Part shown: positions 48,213 to 61,459 of the stretch, piece by piece | Position numbering within the stretch: position 1 is the stretch's first letter | How the letters are laid out: each line of letters opens with the position of its first letter | Assembly (NCBI GenBank): GCA_030686995.1 | Contig: CM060686.1 | Location: 69,716,319-69,780,318 of the forward strand | DNA: 64,000 nt | Source of the DNA: Artemisia argyi | Taxonomy: Eukaryota > Streptophyta > Magnoliopsida > Asterales > Asteraceae | Reading direction: 5' to 3' | Translations under genes and position numbers: made by a program | The notes under the pieces: model-generated | Told to the model about the DNA's origin: nothing | Databases searched by the model: none | The model's input: only the letters and a program-made list of their open reading frames with translations

Positions 48213-48539
48213 TTGCCACCATTATGAGGATTACCACACCATTGGCAAACCAGAATGTGTGGATGAGATATAGAAAGAATCAAATGTATATAGAGGGGTA
48301 GGGATGAAGAATCAAAGATGTGAGAGGGTGAAGATGAATATTTTTGGGCTTTTGGATAAACATTTTGTACAAATGAGAAAGAAAATCTTTTTGTGTTCGT
48401 TGAAAACTGAGTTTAAAATGTTTTCGGGAACGGGTTTGTTTTGATAATAAGAAAATATGAACAAAGGATGGATAAATGTACAATGGAACGAATTCCAAAA
48501 TCACTAATCAGAAAAACCGTTTAGAAAACGCACACACCT

Positions 48540-48556
48540 CCCCGGCAGCGGCGCCA
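48540..48556 (-). other. Primer-binding site of N (Asp tRNA type)
   Basis: Sense TGGCGCCGCTGCCGGGG, five bases from the LTR end. It differs by one base from the complement of plant tRNA-Asp(GTC), the primer known for Athila/Tat-group elements. Confidence 0.85.
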
Positions 48557-48561
48557 AAATT

Positions 48562-51500
48562 TGATTGATGTTAAAGCAGTCAACTAAAGTCAACCACGGA
48601 TGTGGTCAATATAGTCAAACTCCTTAGGCTCAATGCTCCGTTGAAGTATAGTGGCTTCCCCGGGTCGTTATGTCCCGACGAGGTGTGGATTATATTCAAA
48701 ACGGGTTTGTGATCGGGTGAATTTGGACAGGAAAGGGTATATAAGGGATTTGTGTGATTACACTAAGGAAATACGATTGAGAACGATTTAAACAAACTAT
48801 AATAACAATAACGCGAAACCTAATTAACCTAAAACGTAATCTAAGAATTTAAAATCAGAATTTGCTTATACGTAAGCAGGAAAATAAGCCAAACGGCTTA
48901 AATAGAAACTATCACTTTATTTATGTTTTTGGTTTTTCTTATTTTACAAACTAGTTTTACTAACGTAACCTAAATTTAAAAACGTAAAAGTTATTTAAAT
49001 AAAACGCGAGTTAAAATTAAAATAAACGCAAGTGCGCAAAATAAAACGTGAAATTTGAGGTACGCTAACCCTACGGACATGAAAATAATATTTTTACGAT
49101 CCTAACGATAAAAGAAAATTTTAGAAAAAAGAAAATTATTTTTTTTTGACTTTTTAATTATTTATTATTAATTAGTTACTAAATAAACTAAATTAAATTA
49201 CTAAAAATACTAAATTAATTTTGAAAATTACAAAACTTTTTCTAAAAATACTTAGTACTATAAAGAAACTGGGAAAAATATAAAAATGCTAAAAAGTTTA
49301 CAAATAAGCTGAAAAATAAGCTGGAAAAGCTTATTAGCTTAAAATGGAAAATTTACACTATAAATAAAAAAGGGAAAAACTAAAACACATAATAACACTT
49401 AGGGGAGATGGTGCCTGAGCTCAGAGTGGGGTGTGGGTATGATTAATCAAACGACCAGGGTTCAAGTCCCACTCATGACCATTATTTACAAACATTTATT
49501 TTTTTTGATTTTTTCTTTTTGCCATCTGTTTAAACAACAACAACAACTAACTTTTACAAAGAAGCTATGGCCAACAAGCTAGAAACAAGCTTATGCAAGC
49601 TTAAATCACCAACAGTGGTGATGTATGGCAAAATAAACTTTGTTAACAACCATAAGCTTTAACCAAATTGAAAGCTAGTCAGAACCTACTCATACACAAA
49701 CCTACACAGTCTCACAAGCAACCGTTGAAATTAAATAACAACACTTAATCAACAGGTATCAAGCATAAGCCAAAAAAATCAAACAAGCTTAGTTGGCTGC
49801 TAATGCACATCAGCATAAAAGGGCCAAAATGGGTAATATTGGAGGGCAAAACAAGCATTTATCTTACAAGACATCCTAACAAACTATCTAATTCACCCAA
49901 TCACAGGCATGAGGAAGCTGAAATAAGCAAGGATTCCAGGAAAATAAGCCAAAGACCAGGATAAACGCAGGCAAACACTATCTCAAGCAACATCTAATAA
50001 GCTAGAATCAACAATTAAACAACAAGAACATCAAACAAAATCAAAGATCAAACGAGCTCAGATCCAAGCTGATACATCAGCATAAATGGATCAGGTGAGG
50101 GCAACTTGGGGTCTAAAAATAAGCAATACACTAAGCTAATGAGGACAAACTACGAGTAGATCACACAAGTCAGTACCAAGGGCTTCTCAAAACAATAAAT
50201 TTCAACAAGAATGGGCAACTAATGAACTAGATATTATGGATAAAAAGACGGGTCAGAAAAAGGGAGCCGGGTAAAAAAGTGACTGAAGGGGGAACTTTAG
50301 AGATCAAATAAGCTAACAGTAAAAAAAAAATAAAAAAATAAAATTAGTATTACGAAAACAAGTTGCCAAAGAAAGTTTAAACCAAGTTTGAGCTTATGAA
50401 GACTTATATTGGACAAATGAAAATTCCTACCAAAACCTGTTTTGAACGAAGAATGTGCAGGGCAGAGACACAGTTCCAAGGGGCAATTTAGCAACCTAAA
50501 TAAGCTATTCTAGGGAGAACATTGGCTAAAGTGCTAAACCCAATCTTAATGGAACATGATGCAAGCAATAGATCAGACAAGTAGTAAAAAAAAACAATAT
50601 AAGCAAAAACATGAGCAATATATAAGTAGTTATGACTAAAGGCTAAAAAAAGAAATATCTAAAATCTACAAGCTATCCAAGTATTCAACTAGCTAAAGTA
50701 AACTGCAATAAGCTATTCTAATGGAGAGGTGAGCTAGGTTATACTAGGGGATGATTACATAAGCTAAAGAGACTAAAATTAAGCTGTCCTAACTAAATCA
50801 GTGGTCTTAATAAGCAATTAAGCATGAGAATGAAACAAGCATTAACTGATCCAACACACACCAAACAGGCTTAAATGGTGCAATTTAGGGGGCTTGAAAA
50901 GCTATGGAAATAAGCCTTGAAGTCCACACTGATCCTGCAATCCATAAGCCAGCCAGCTAAGATCTCCCAAGAGCCCAAAAAGCTTTAATGAGCCAATAAG
51001 CTCACAAAAGCTGATACAAACAAACAAACAAACAACAACAGTAACAACTACAAACAATAACAAGATCAACAACAAAGAAAGAAAATTCAACAAGCTCAGA
51101 TCATGAATCAAGAATAAACAAGGTAGCAGCAATGGCAATCCAAAATAAGCAAAAGTGAGGGCAACTACAAGCTAATACACTTAGGTGATAAAAACGAATA
51201 ATGAAATCAAATCAAGAACAACAATCACACAATATCATGAAATCAACAAACTTGGTGAGCAACTGATATACATACAGTTAAAACAGTCCAAGATGGATAA
51301 CTTAGGGGGCAAAATAAGCTAGAAGAATAAGCACTAAGGGAGAAACTAATTGGACAGGTCTAATGACTACCTAAGAAAGATTGTAAAACAACAGAAATCA
51401 AAACGATAGTCCCAAAACTGACCAAATTGCAACCATTTGAAAACTGACCCAAACCTGGGTGCAGGGGAGACTTGGGTCAAATGGGAAGTTTCAAGCTTGA

Positions 51501-53581
51501 ATTTGATTGAGCAAATGAGTTTCAATTTCCAAATTTCTTTTTGATTATGACTCACAAGCTGGAAAGGATTTCAAAACAACAAATACTTAGAATTTTTATC
51601 CACTACTGAATCCTAGAGAGTGCTTTGAAATTCATTCAAAATCTGAGTATGCAAGCTTTTAACTTTTTTCAATTTTCATAAATGTTGACTTTGGTGAGTT
51701 TCAATGATCCTAACTGACATAATAAGTTATGATAAGCTAAATTGTAACTGACTAGGGCTACTTTAACTAATTATGAACTACATTGATGATTATTCTACTT
51801 AAAAAAACTAATCAGTGGGCAAACTAATGAAATAAAACTGGGATTTTGACTTTTTGTGAGAAGACATATGGATTTTATGCTAAAATCTTCCTATTTGAAC
51901 CCAATGTGAGCCACCTCAACTGAATGTAATGCCAAAAGCAGGCAGCAACTCAGATCAAACTCATGTCCCAAACACCCTTTTTAGTTTCAACTGCTTTGAA
52001 AACTTCCACTAGCAAGGACTGTTTAAAACTAAATTTTTGGAAATATAAGCTTAACCTAAATCTAATAACTACTAATTAAGCATAATCAAGGACCAAACAA
52101 GCAGATTTAATAGGCTAACTAGAATAAGTAGTTTCAAACTAACTTAGTCTATTTTATGCCAAACTTAAACCAACTCACTTTCAAATTATAACTAATCCAC
52201 AATAAGCTAAACTACACTATTTTAGGCAGTAATCAAGACAGAATAAGCAAATGGTAAGCTGACAGTAAATAAGCAATTCTAAATAAAAAGATGGTACAAT
52301 AACAGGATGTAAAAAGAGGTTTAAAATTTTTATTGAAAATTAAGAAAAGAGTACAACTAAACTTAAGAGCTTAACAATACTTAAAAATTACATTAAAACT
52401 AAGTCTACCTTAAATTACCTACTACTATTACCTACTACCAAACAATGGCATACAATACTTGCTATTTATACTAAAAAAACTAGAACTAGGGTTTGCTTCA
52501 ATTTGTCTTGTTCCCTGAGCTCCTTCTCTTGAAATCCCATCTGTTGGTTCCCTTTAATTTGATCTCAACCATTAGTGGGGTTTTGGCGGGAAATGGGAGG
52601 TATTGCAACTTTGGCAGATAGCTTTTAGTATGGGGGGCAAGAATTGGAGTTTTGTGGAGGAAAGTGGATAGGGTGTGGAGTGTGGGAAGGAGTGATGATG
52701 GTATGTTGGGATGGTAGCAGGCTATGGAGTAGCAGAGGTAGGCTTCACGTGTGGAGGGAAGGGATGAGGGGGTTGACTAATGGTTTGACCTAGGAGAGGG
52801 ATTAATAAAGCGGGTGGTAAGGGTTTAATTTTTAATAGGGGAGTGGATTGGACTAGGAAAATGGGCCAAGGGTTGTTTGGTGGATCAGGTAAACAAGGGT
52901 GTTGGGTAAACTACAAAACAGGTCCGTTTGGTTTGCTAGTAAAACACCACAAGGGCCACTTTTGTAATTTATGGATTCTTGAGGGGCTGTAAGTGTAAAT
53001 TTCCATAAATTACCAAAAGGGGCAAAATTGTAACATGTGAATAGTACAATGGTTATAAATGTAAATTTCCAATTTTTAAAAACCAAGGACTACTTTTGCC
53101 ATTTTTGAAAGTTCGGGGACCAAAAGTGTAATTTCCTCAAAATTATCATCCAGGGGTTAAAAGTGACAAATGTGAATTCCCAAGGACCATATTTGACTTT
53201 TTCTTCCAAAAATTCCCACCAGGGATTAATTCTGCGAAAAGTGAAACTCCAGGGACCAATTTTGTAAATTTCCAAAACTTTTGAGATTTTTCACCAAAAG
53301 ACTAAATATGACAACTTATGATTTCAAAAGGACCTTTGGTGATAATTTTCCATATTTTGAATGACCAGGGACTAGTTTTGTCATTTTATGAAAGTTGGGG
53401 GACTGAAACTGCCAATTTTGCTAACTTTGTACGTTTTTCATTTGTTTTTGCTCATTTTGCATCTAAAACATATAAAACACAATTTTGAAATATTTTCAGT
53501 ATTTTGATGCATTACTGAGTGTTTTTGTATGTTTTGCAGTTCAGATTTGACCAAAAATGATCAGTGTTTGAGCACTCATCA
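48562..53581 (-). repeat. N 5' LTR
   Basis: 5020 bp, same features as the 3' LTR at an offset of about 7921 (TATA at 52461-52470, tRNA-like segment at 49409-49481). The start hairpin has one arm mismatch here (TGATGAGTG / CACTGATCA). Confidence 0.92.
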
Positions 53582-54992
53582 AGTACGAGAGTGTATTGTG
53601 TGTGTCGACTCAACCAAGGTTCACAAACAAGGATTTATTTCTTCTAGACTCGATTTGAAAAGCTTGCTCTCTAGCCAAAGCAATTTGAAATAGAAACTAA
53701 CACTAGGACTTAGTATATTTTTGTGATATGATTTGCATGGAAGTATGAATTGAGTATATGCATGCATGGTGATATATATATGGTACCTAGTGTGTTCTAG
53801 TGTCTAACATTTATGTGAGGTGATGGTTACTTGTATTCACAATTCATGGAATGTGTAAGACGCAACATGTACTATCTAGTTTGTTTCTTATGTGTCGACA
53901 TCTCAAGATTCAAAGAAAACGTGGGATTTGCTATATTAAAATGAGATGGTACTTGTGATATGTATTTTAAAAGAGTATAGTACTTGACCTATGAATAAAT
54001 TATGCAAAGGAGTGAGCTTAAAATGAGGATGTACTAGTTTGTTTTGATTCATGCATGTCGACTACATTTTATTTAGTGAACCGATTTGTAAATCGGTTGT
54101 GACTTGAGATTTTGACAACTTTGAAATATTTAGACACTAGTTTGTGTTTAGAAATGATTTTAGGAAGTTATAGAAACAAACGTGGTTTAAAACGATTGAG
54201 TTTTGGATTAGTTGAAATTTTATGAAATAGTTTTTGGACACAATGCTTTGCCTCGTAAAATCGTATCTAGACACAACGTGGGAAACTAAAAATCGACACT
54301 CTAATTGCTGGCTAGGGGAGGAACGAGTATGTGTAAAAATATAGGGGTGTCGTGTGTAGGATTTGAGCATACGAGTCTCGTTTCTAGTTGGTATTAGTCG
54401 AGTGAAAAGAAAAACAAAACAAGAAAAATGGGCTTGGTTGCATTGGGCCATGAATAGTAACAGGTCAGGAATTGTTTTTGGGCTTGGTGGGTAATTAGGG
54501 TCCGGTTTGGTGTATTTTTAAGATTTGTAAAATATTAATTGTAATTAGTGAAAAGTTTAGAAATTAATTTGTGAGACGTTTACGTGAGTCCGAGAGTGAA
54601 TAGTGTTTTGTGAATAGTAAAACTTTTGAAAAACATCTCGATATCACTAACCGACTCCAAAAACGATGAATAGTAAAATGATGAATAGTGTGTTGGTGAA
54701 TAGTAACCGATGAATAGTAAATTTGAAAAATGTCTCGAAAATGCAGGTTCGTAACGAATAAAAGAAAATTTTTATATTCTCGCGATTTTAGACTATAGTG
54801 GTACATGTGTGAGCATCGTTCCAAGCAAACAGGGATCATAAATATCGTAGTGATTTTCAAGTAACATAGCATATTTGATAATAAAATATAAAAAAAAAAT
54901 TGTTATTGGTAAAAACGTTATCAATTTACGTAATGATATATTAGTCCTTGATTTACTTTTACTATTTATAGGGAAATTTACGGGGGATTACA

Positions 54993-55120
54993 CTAGCCAT
55001 GTTAGCATTCCTAGCTTCTAGTGCTGAAGTTACACTGTCAGCAACTAGTTGCTGAATGGCTTCCTGAGACATGGCGGGAGTAGTAGGAGTAACGGGAGTA
55101 TTGGCTCTCGTATGTGCCAT
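54993..55120 (-). pseudogene. Element K: gypsy gag start, cut by H
   Basis: About 42 codons from ATG 55120, including EAIQQLVADSVTSALEARNA. This is the typical short helical opening of gypsy gag. The frame is cut where H's 5' LTR begins (54992). The PBS-like sequence lies 131 bp upstream in sense. Confidence 0.65.
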
Positions 55121-55250
55121 TCTATAGACGTTCGTAAGAATACGATGGGATAAGAATAATGTCATATCCATTTTAGACATTCTTGGAAGTTCTAACTAAT
55201 AGAAGTTTGCGTATAGACGGATGGTACAAGTTCTAACTCGTAGAACATTG

Positions 55251-55260
55251 TCTGATACCA
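55251..55260 (-). other. Primer-binding site of element K
   Basis: Sense TGGTATCAGA, initiator-Met type, upstream of the gag start. Confidence 0.6.
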
Positions 55261-55266
55261 GAGGAA

Positions 55267-55635
55267 TGACTAGATAGGGAATCCTAAAACTAAAAGGGCG
55301 GATTTCCTAATAAAATTACTATATTCCTAGAAGTTCACTTCCCCCGTCTAAAGGCATTGTGGTACTAATTTAAGGAATTCTAATTATAAGTTTTAGTGTT
55401 TCTAAGTAAGTCTATTTGTTTTAAAATTTCTATTGACCTCGAGTTATTATGACTTAAGGTAGGCCTATAGTGTTTCCTAAGGCATAAGGAATCCTAATAC
55501 GGGATACTTGATATAAGAAAGCTAAGTGTAGGCAAACTATAACTTCTATAACAACTTATTCCTATATCTTACAGAGTGAAACCTAGCAAGTATCCGTACA
55601 TAACTAAGTTATCTATATCTTACAGAGTGAAACCC
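55267..55635 (-). repeat. Probable remnant of K's 5' LTR, with a 22-bp direct repeat
   Basis: The stretch between K's PBS and the integrase end of L has no coding content. A TG at 55267 could be the LTR's sense end, and '...tatcttaca' near 55622 its sense start. The 22-bp sequence 'ctatatcttacagagtgaaa'+2 occurs at 55562-55583 and 55613-55634, which makes the boundary ambiguous. Confidence 0.35.
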
Positions 55636-57683
55636 ATATTCCTTTGTGTTTGTCAAGACGCACTTTTATTCCTTCTCCCAGGCTACAATTCGCGCGCTCA
55701 ACCAGACCATTGGTTTGTGGTTGTTTAACTGACGCGAAGTGTTGCGTGATATTTAGCTGCGCGCACCAGTCTTTGAACGGGTTATCGCAGAATTGTTTTC
55801 CGTTATCCGAAATAATTTCTCCAGGTAGGCCAAAGTGGCATACAATGTTTTCCCACACAAACCGTTTTACCTGATTGCCTGTGGATGGTTGCTACTGCCT
55901 TTGCTTCAATCCACTTGGTGAAGTAGTCTATAGCCACGATGAGAAACTTTAGTCCCCCTACTGTGACAGGGAAAGGGCTTGCGATATCAATACCCCACTT
56001 ATAGAATGGTCGTGGTGAGGTGATAGGTGTCAGCTCTTGTTGTGGTCGGCGCGAGATAGGTCTGTGGACCTGGCAGTCGCTACATTTCTTTATCATGTCC
56101 CGCGCATTGTGGTGCATAGTAGGCCAGTAGTATCCTGACCGCAGGGCTCGAGCCACAACGGACCGTGGTCCTGAGTGCATACTGCATGAACCAGCGTGGA
56201 TCTCTCGGAGTACATAATCTACCTAAAGAGGTCCAACGCACCGAAGCTATGGTTGTAGGAATGAACGCCGATATAGGATACCATCACGAAGTTCGAACCT
56301 CTGCGCTGTGCGCCGTATCCGTCGAGCGTCCTTTTGTTCTTGGGGTAATGTCCCCTTGCTTATGAATTCGATGATAGGTGTCATCCGAGTAGGATCCTGC
56401 TCTTCTATCACCGTGGATATCTCTATCTCTGAGATGGATTTGTTCTTCAAGGTCTCTACCAATACCTGTTTTGACAGGTGTGCAAAGCTTGTAGATGCAA
56501 TTTTGCTTAATGCATCTGCTTTCCTGTTTTCTCCTCTAGGAACTTGTTTGATGGTGAACCTGTCAAAGCCCTGGATTAGGGACTTGGTCTTGTCGAGGTA
56601 TTGGACCATGTTATCCTCCTTAGCCACGTAGTCGCCCAACACATGATTGGCGACTAATCGGGAATCGACATTTGCTTCTAGGTTGCGTACACCCCTTTGA
56701 GTTGCAATGCGTAACCCAGCAAGTAGGGCTTCATATTCTGCCTCATTGTTTGTGGCTGTGAATTCAAAACGCAGCGCGTAAGTAAATTCCATTCCTTCTG
56801 GGCTGGTGAGGATAAGGCCTGCGCCTGACCCATCCATGCACGAGGATCTGTCTGTAAATATAACCCATGGTTCTTGTAGTTCTACCTCGCCTTTTGAAGG
56901 TGGAGTATCAGTTTTTGGTTTAAGTTGTTGAAAAGCTTCTTCCGCCTCCGCAGTCCAACGAAAGTCTCCCTTTTTTGTACACTTCGTGAGTGTTTTAAAG
57001 AGAGGGAGTGACTTATCCGCTGATTTGGACAAGAATCGATTTAGCCCAGCTAATTTTCCGTTCAATGACTGGACCTCTTTCAATGTGCGTGGTGAAGGGA
57101 GTTGGATGACAGCCTGTGTTTTTTTTGGGCAGGGTTTAATGCCATCGGGCCCTATCAAATATCCAAGAAACATGCCTTCTGTAGCGCCAAAAGTACACTT
57201 CTTGGGGTTTAACTTCATATTGATCCTTCCCAGTGTTTTGAATGTTTCTTCAATGTCGCGCACCAACTCTTCTTCGGTATGACTCTTTATGACAAGATCA
57301 TCAACGTAAACCTCCAGGTTGTAGCCCACTTGCTTCTCAAATGCATTGTCCACTAACCGCTGGTAAGTGGCTCCCGCATTCTTCAGGCCAAAGGGCATCT
57401 TTGTATAGCAGTAGACCCCTTGACTTGTGTGGAAGGCTGTTTTCTCCTCGTTTTCCTTGGCCATCTGAATTTGGTGGTACCCTTTGTATGCATCTAGGAA
57501 TCATTTAAAGGGATATCCGCACAAAGATTCTATCTTCCAATCTATCTCTGGTAGTGGATAGCAGTCTTGTGGACATGCTTTGTTGAGATCAGTGAAATCC
57601 ACGCACATCCTCCAGCTGCCATCGCTCTTTTTTACCATTACTGGATTATAGAGCCAGTCATGGTAGTATACTTCTCGCATGAT
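55636..57683 (-). pseudogene. Element L: Tat-like gypsy pol (RT, RNase H, second RNase H, integrase)
   Basis: From 57683 leftward: RT N-terminus (57490-57680, with MCVDFTDLNKACP), one in-frame stop near 57503, RT core and thumb (MPFGLKNAGATYQRLVD, VYVDDLVIKS, MFLGYLIGPDGIKP), then an archaeal-type second RNase H (VIFTDRSSCMDGSGAG, NNEAEYEALLAGLRIA, VPRGENRKADALSKIA). After a TAG near 56225 comes the integrase: HHCC zinc region (56100-56200), GIDIASPF, a frameshift near 55860, then SDNGKQF and NGLVERAN. The second RNase H is diagnostic of the Tat/Ogre/Retand group. There is no gag or LTR for L in the window. It ends abruptly at both sides: against K at 55635 and head to head with M at 57683. 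Confidence 0.87.
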
Positions 57684-59935
57684 TACTTAGCAAAGGAGGG
57701 AATTGTCCAGCACCTTACTTCTCCATATACTCCACAACAAAATGGTGTATTTGAGAGAAGGAATCATACATTGCAAGATATGATACGATCTATGTTTAAC
57801 CTAATAACTCTTCCTTACTCGTTTTGGGATTATGCCTTAGAATCTGCGGTTCGCATTCTTAATATGGTTCCAACAAAGAAGGTTGATAAGACTCCATATG
57901 AGTTATGGACTGGAAAAGCTCCTAACTTGTCTTATCTTAAGGTTTGGGGTTGTGAGGCGTATGTTAAACGTGACTCAGCAGACAAGCTCCAACAAAGATC
58001 TGTGAAGTGCATATTCGTAGGATACCCTAAGGAAACTATGGGTTACTACTTTTATTGCCCAACTGAAAAAAAAGTTTTTGTTGCAAGGTATGGAGACTTC
58101 TTGGAAAAGGAGCTCATATCTCAAGAATTCAGTGGGAGAGTATATGATCTGGAAGATGATCATGAAGATGTAGAACCTTCTGAAAACACTAGCCAACTTC
58201 CTGTGGAACCTGAAAGTTTAGGTCCTCCACCTGAAGTTGAAGTGGTTCCCATTCGTAGGTCAACTAGACCTGTGAAAGCTCCTACACGTCTATGTCTTAA
58301 TGTAGAGTGTGATGATAACTTAATAGGGGATCTTGATGAACCTACAAGTTATAAAGCTGCCATGAATGGTCCTGAAAAGGAAAAATGGCAGGTTGCTATG
58401 AATGGGGAATTCAATCCATGGAAGACAATGAAGTCTGGGAAGAAGTAGACCTACCTCCGGGTGCCAAGTTAGTTGGGAGTAAATGGCTCTACAAGAAAAA
58501 GACTGATATGGATGGCATTGTACACACCTATTAGGCCCGTTTGGTAGCTAAAGGCTATACTCAAACTTTTGGTGTTGACTATGAGGAGACCTTTTCTCCT
58601 GTAGCTGACATTAGGGCTATTAGGATTCTTATAGCCATAGCCGCTTACTTTGACTGTGAGATTTGACAAATGGATGTCAAAACCGCCTTCTTAAATGGTC
58701 ACCTAGATGAAGACATCTATATGGCGCAGCCTGAGGGGTTTATGAATCCAGAATTCCCAAATCGTGTATGCAAGCTTAAAAGATCCATTTATGGATTGAA
58801 GCAAGCATCACGACAATGGAATAAGAGATTTGATAGTGAGATTAAGAGGTATAGATTCACTCAAAATCTTTATGAGCCATGTGTATATCACAAAGCTAGT
58901 GGGAGTAATGTAATTTTCCTTATTTTATATGTGGATGACATATTGATCATAGGAAACGACATTCCAAGTTTGCAAAAGGTTAAGGCATATCTTGGAAATT
59001 GTTTTTCTATGAAAGCTTTAGGGGAAGCTGCATCTATTCTGGGAATCAAGATATATAGAGATAGATATCAGCGATTAATTGGATTAAGCCAAAGTGCTTA
59101 CATTGATAAAATATTGAAGAGATTCAATATGCAAAATTCCAAGAAGGGATATTTGCCGATGCAAGAACAACATGGCTTGAGCGAGAAAGTTTGTGCTTCA
59201 ACACCTGCAGAGGTGCAACGCATGAAGAGAGTCCCTTATGCTTCAGCTGTGGGATCTATTATGTATGCGGTGAAAAGCACAAGGCCTGATGTGGCGTTTG
59301 CTCAGAATTTAACCAGTCGATATCAGCAGAATCCAGGTGAGAAACACTGGACTGCTGTTAAGAATATTCTTAAGTACCTTAGGGCTACTAAAGAAATGTT
59401 CTTAGTTTATGGGGGTACTCCATCTGCAGAACTTGATGTTACAGGTTACTGCAATGCTTCTTGGAAATATGATAAGGATGATACGAAGTCTCAGACGGGT
59501 TATGTCTTTGTCATTAATGGAGGAGCTGTGGATTGGAGGAGCAGAAAGCATAGTGTACTAGCGATGTCTGCTACAAAAAGTGAGTATATAGTTGCTTCAG
59601 AAGCTGCAATGGAAGCTGTTTGGATTAGGAAGTTTGTTTCAGGGCTTGGGGTTATGCCTTCGATTCGACGACCTATGAAGATGTATTGTGACAACTCAGC
59701 TGCAATTACATTTGCCAATGAACCTGGAATCATGAAAGGCACCAGACATTTCTCGATTAAGCATCACTATGTTCGAGAACAAGTCGAAATAGGTGAAATC
59801 GAAATGCTCAAAGTTCACACAGATGAAAACTTAGCAGATCAATTTACAAAGCCTTTACCTGGCACCAAGCTTTACAAGCATGCTGAAGGAATAAGACTTA
59901 AATTAGCTGAAAGTTTCATGCCCATTTGTGATTAG
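57684..59935 (+). pseudogene. Element M: copia pol, integrase C-terminus to RNase H
   Basis: The frame begins inside integrase (PYTPQQNGVFERRNHT), continues through the integrase C-terminus and linker, RT (QMDVKTAFLNGHLDEDIYMA, LYVDDILIIGND) and copia RNase H (GYCNASWKYDKDDTKSQTGY, ATKSEYIVASEAAMEAVWI, HFSIKHHYVREQ), and ends at 59935. Breaks: a frameshift near 58420, a TAG near 58533 and a TGA at about 58665 (in place of a Trp before QMDV). The N-terminal half of the element (gag, protease, integrase core, 5' LTR) is missing. Continuous homology from 58670 to the end (421 codons) shows that decay is moderate. Confidence 0.88.
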
Positions 59936-60719
59936 TATTTGGATAAGGGATGTAATGTATAATTATTATTTTAATGAAATAAAATATTGTTTATGTTTAT
60001 TTATTCATTATCTTAATAATATATCCTATATTTGCATATTTAGATCCATGAATAAATTAGTATTCTAAATTGTCCGTTGTCGATTAATGGTATGGGAATA
60101 TCATTAAACTAAGACAATTTTAAGTATTGGTTAAGGATATACTTGAAAGTATATTTATGCGTAGTCATACCAATTTCACATGATATTCAATGAATTGAGT
60201 ATTGGACTTATCCCAACAATATGATTTAATATTTAATGTGAGAATCATATTTAAAGTTATCCTCAGACTTGAGATACCAGATAAGTGTCATGGATGTAGT
60301 GCATTTTTGTGAAGCAATCTACCGCTTACCGTAATCGGAAGTTATAAGGGTTGTTTTCAGAAGTGTTGCAAAGTTCATGGGTTATTCTTGTAGTCAAGAG
60401 AGAATTTGTTCCTTCTGATTTGTTTAGAAGTTTAATACTGCTGGGCCCCTCGTAGGGTTGACAAAATGTTTGCGTGGCCACGCCCAAAGTCTACCTGGAA
60501 TACGTTCAGATATTTTGGTAATTTTGTTCAATCATAAAGAGACGAGAAACAGAATTTAATAAAGAACCTCACATCTTTATTAATGTAGTATTAGAAACGA
60601 AAGGATAATTATAATGATGAATCATTAAAGGTTTTTCCAAGAAACCTAGCTCGAGTCCTACTGGGGGCATTAGAGTGTGCAAGACGCCAACCAATGTCAT
60701 TTTACTATTAATAGATATA

Positions 60720-60730
60720 CGAGTGGGAGC
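60720..60730 (+). other. Polypurine tract of M
   Basis: CGAGTGGGAGC directly before the LTR start TGTTAAAAG. GAGTGGGAG is the common copia PPT form. Confidence 0.65.
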
Positions 60731-61459
60731 TGTTAAAAGTTACGTATAAATATTAATATGTAAATGACTACTATCGAACCCGAGACCTCGGGATTGCACA
60801 CATTACAAACAAGAATAAAAGTATATTAAATATATATGATATATGTATCGAATATATATATTTAAATGAACACTTAAGGGACTTAATGATCGTTAGTGAT
60901 TAACTGTAAGTACTAACTATCGTTAGTGACGAAAGAAAAGGACTAAAATGTAATTTGGATAGCAAGAAGGATCCGGAATACCCTTGTGGGTGTATGGCCG
61001 GTCGATTAAGCCCAAGGATGGGTCGACCCATGCCTTGCTTGCTCCCCAAGATTACTATAGTATATATGCAAGGCCTAGGGTAAAGCTTTCATAACTTTTG
61101 TGCACACACACAAACCCTAAAGCTTTTCTCTTTTTCTTCCTAGCCGATCGGCTCTAACACCCATAAGGGTTTTTGGGTTGGTTTTTGTGTTAAACAAATT
61201 TAAGTGTTTGTTACTTGCATAACCTTTTATTCGTTGGTAGTTTGTGTGTACAAGAACGAGGTAATTACTCACTATAGTAATTATCAAGAGATCGATAAAT
61301 AAAACAGTAAGGGGTTTATCATTGATCTATTATACACAAGTTCAAGGTTTATTGAAGTGCATCGGGTACGTTACTATTTATGTTTTAGTTAATCTTTGTA
61401 TATGTTATACTTGATCCTAGCTTCCGCATATTGTGTTATTTGATTGTCAAACTCTAACA
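60731..61459 (+). repeat. M 3' LTR
   Basis: 729 bp, starts TGTTAAAAG and ends CTCTAACA (TGTTA/TAACA inverted ends). A TATA-like tatatatgc lies at about 61059. The five bases after it are gtgta; the matching TSD copy is lost with the 5' end. Confidence 0.75.

Larger units (their letters stand above)
40641..53581 (-). mobile_element. Element N: young 12.9-kb long-LTR element, TSD agtac
   Basis: Flanked by agtac at 40636-40640 and 53582-53586. The uninterrupted site is preserved at 16281-16285 in H's other LTR. Both LTRs are 5020 bp. By eye I counted about 41 substitutions and two 1-bp indels between them (about 0.8%). Internal region 45661-48561 holds a PPT, two ORFs and a PBS, all in minus orientation. 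There is no protease, RT or integrase. It is therefore a non-autonomous gag-bearing large derivative. The PBS type is shared with Athila/Tat-group gypsy elements. Confidence 0.93.

Noticed and set aside
60755..60800. B-box-like sequence (ggttcgata on the minus strand) in the M LTR
   Set aside because: No A box at the right spacing; probably chance in the LTR.
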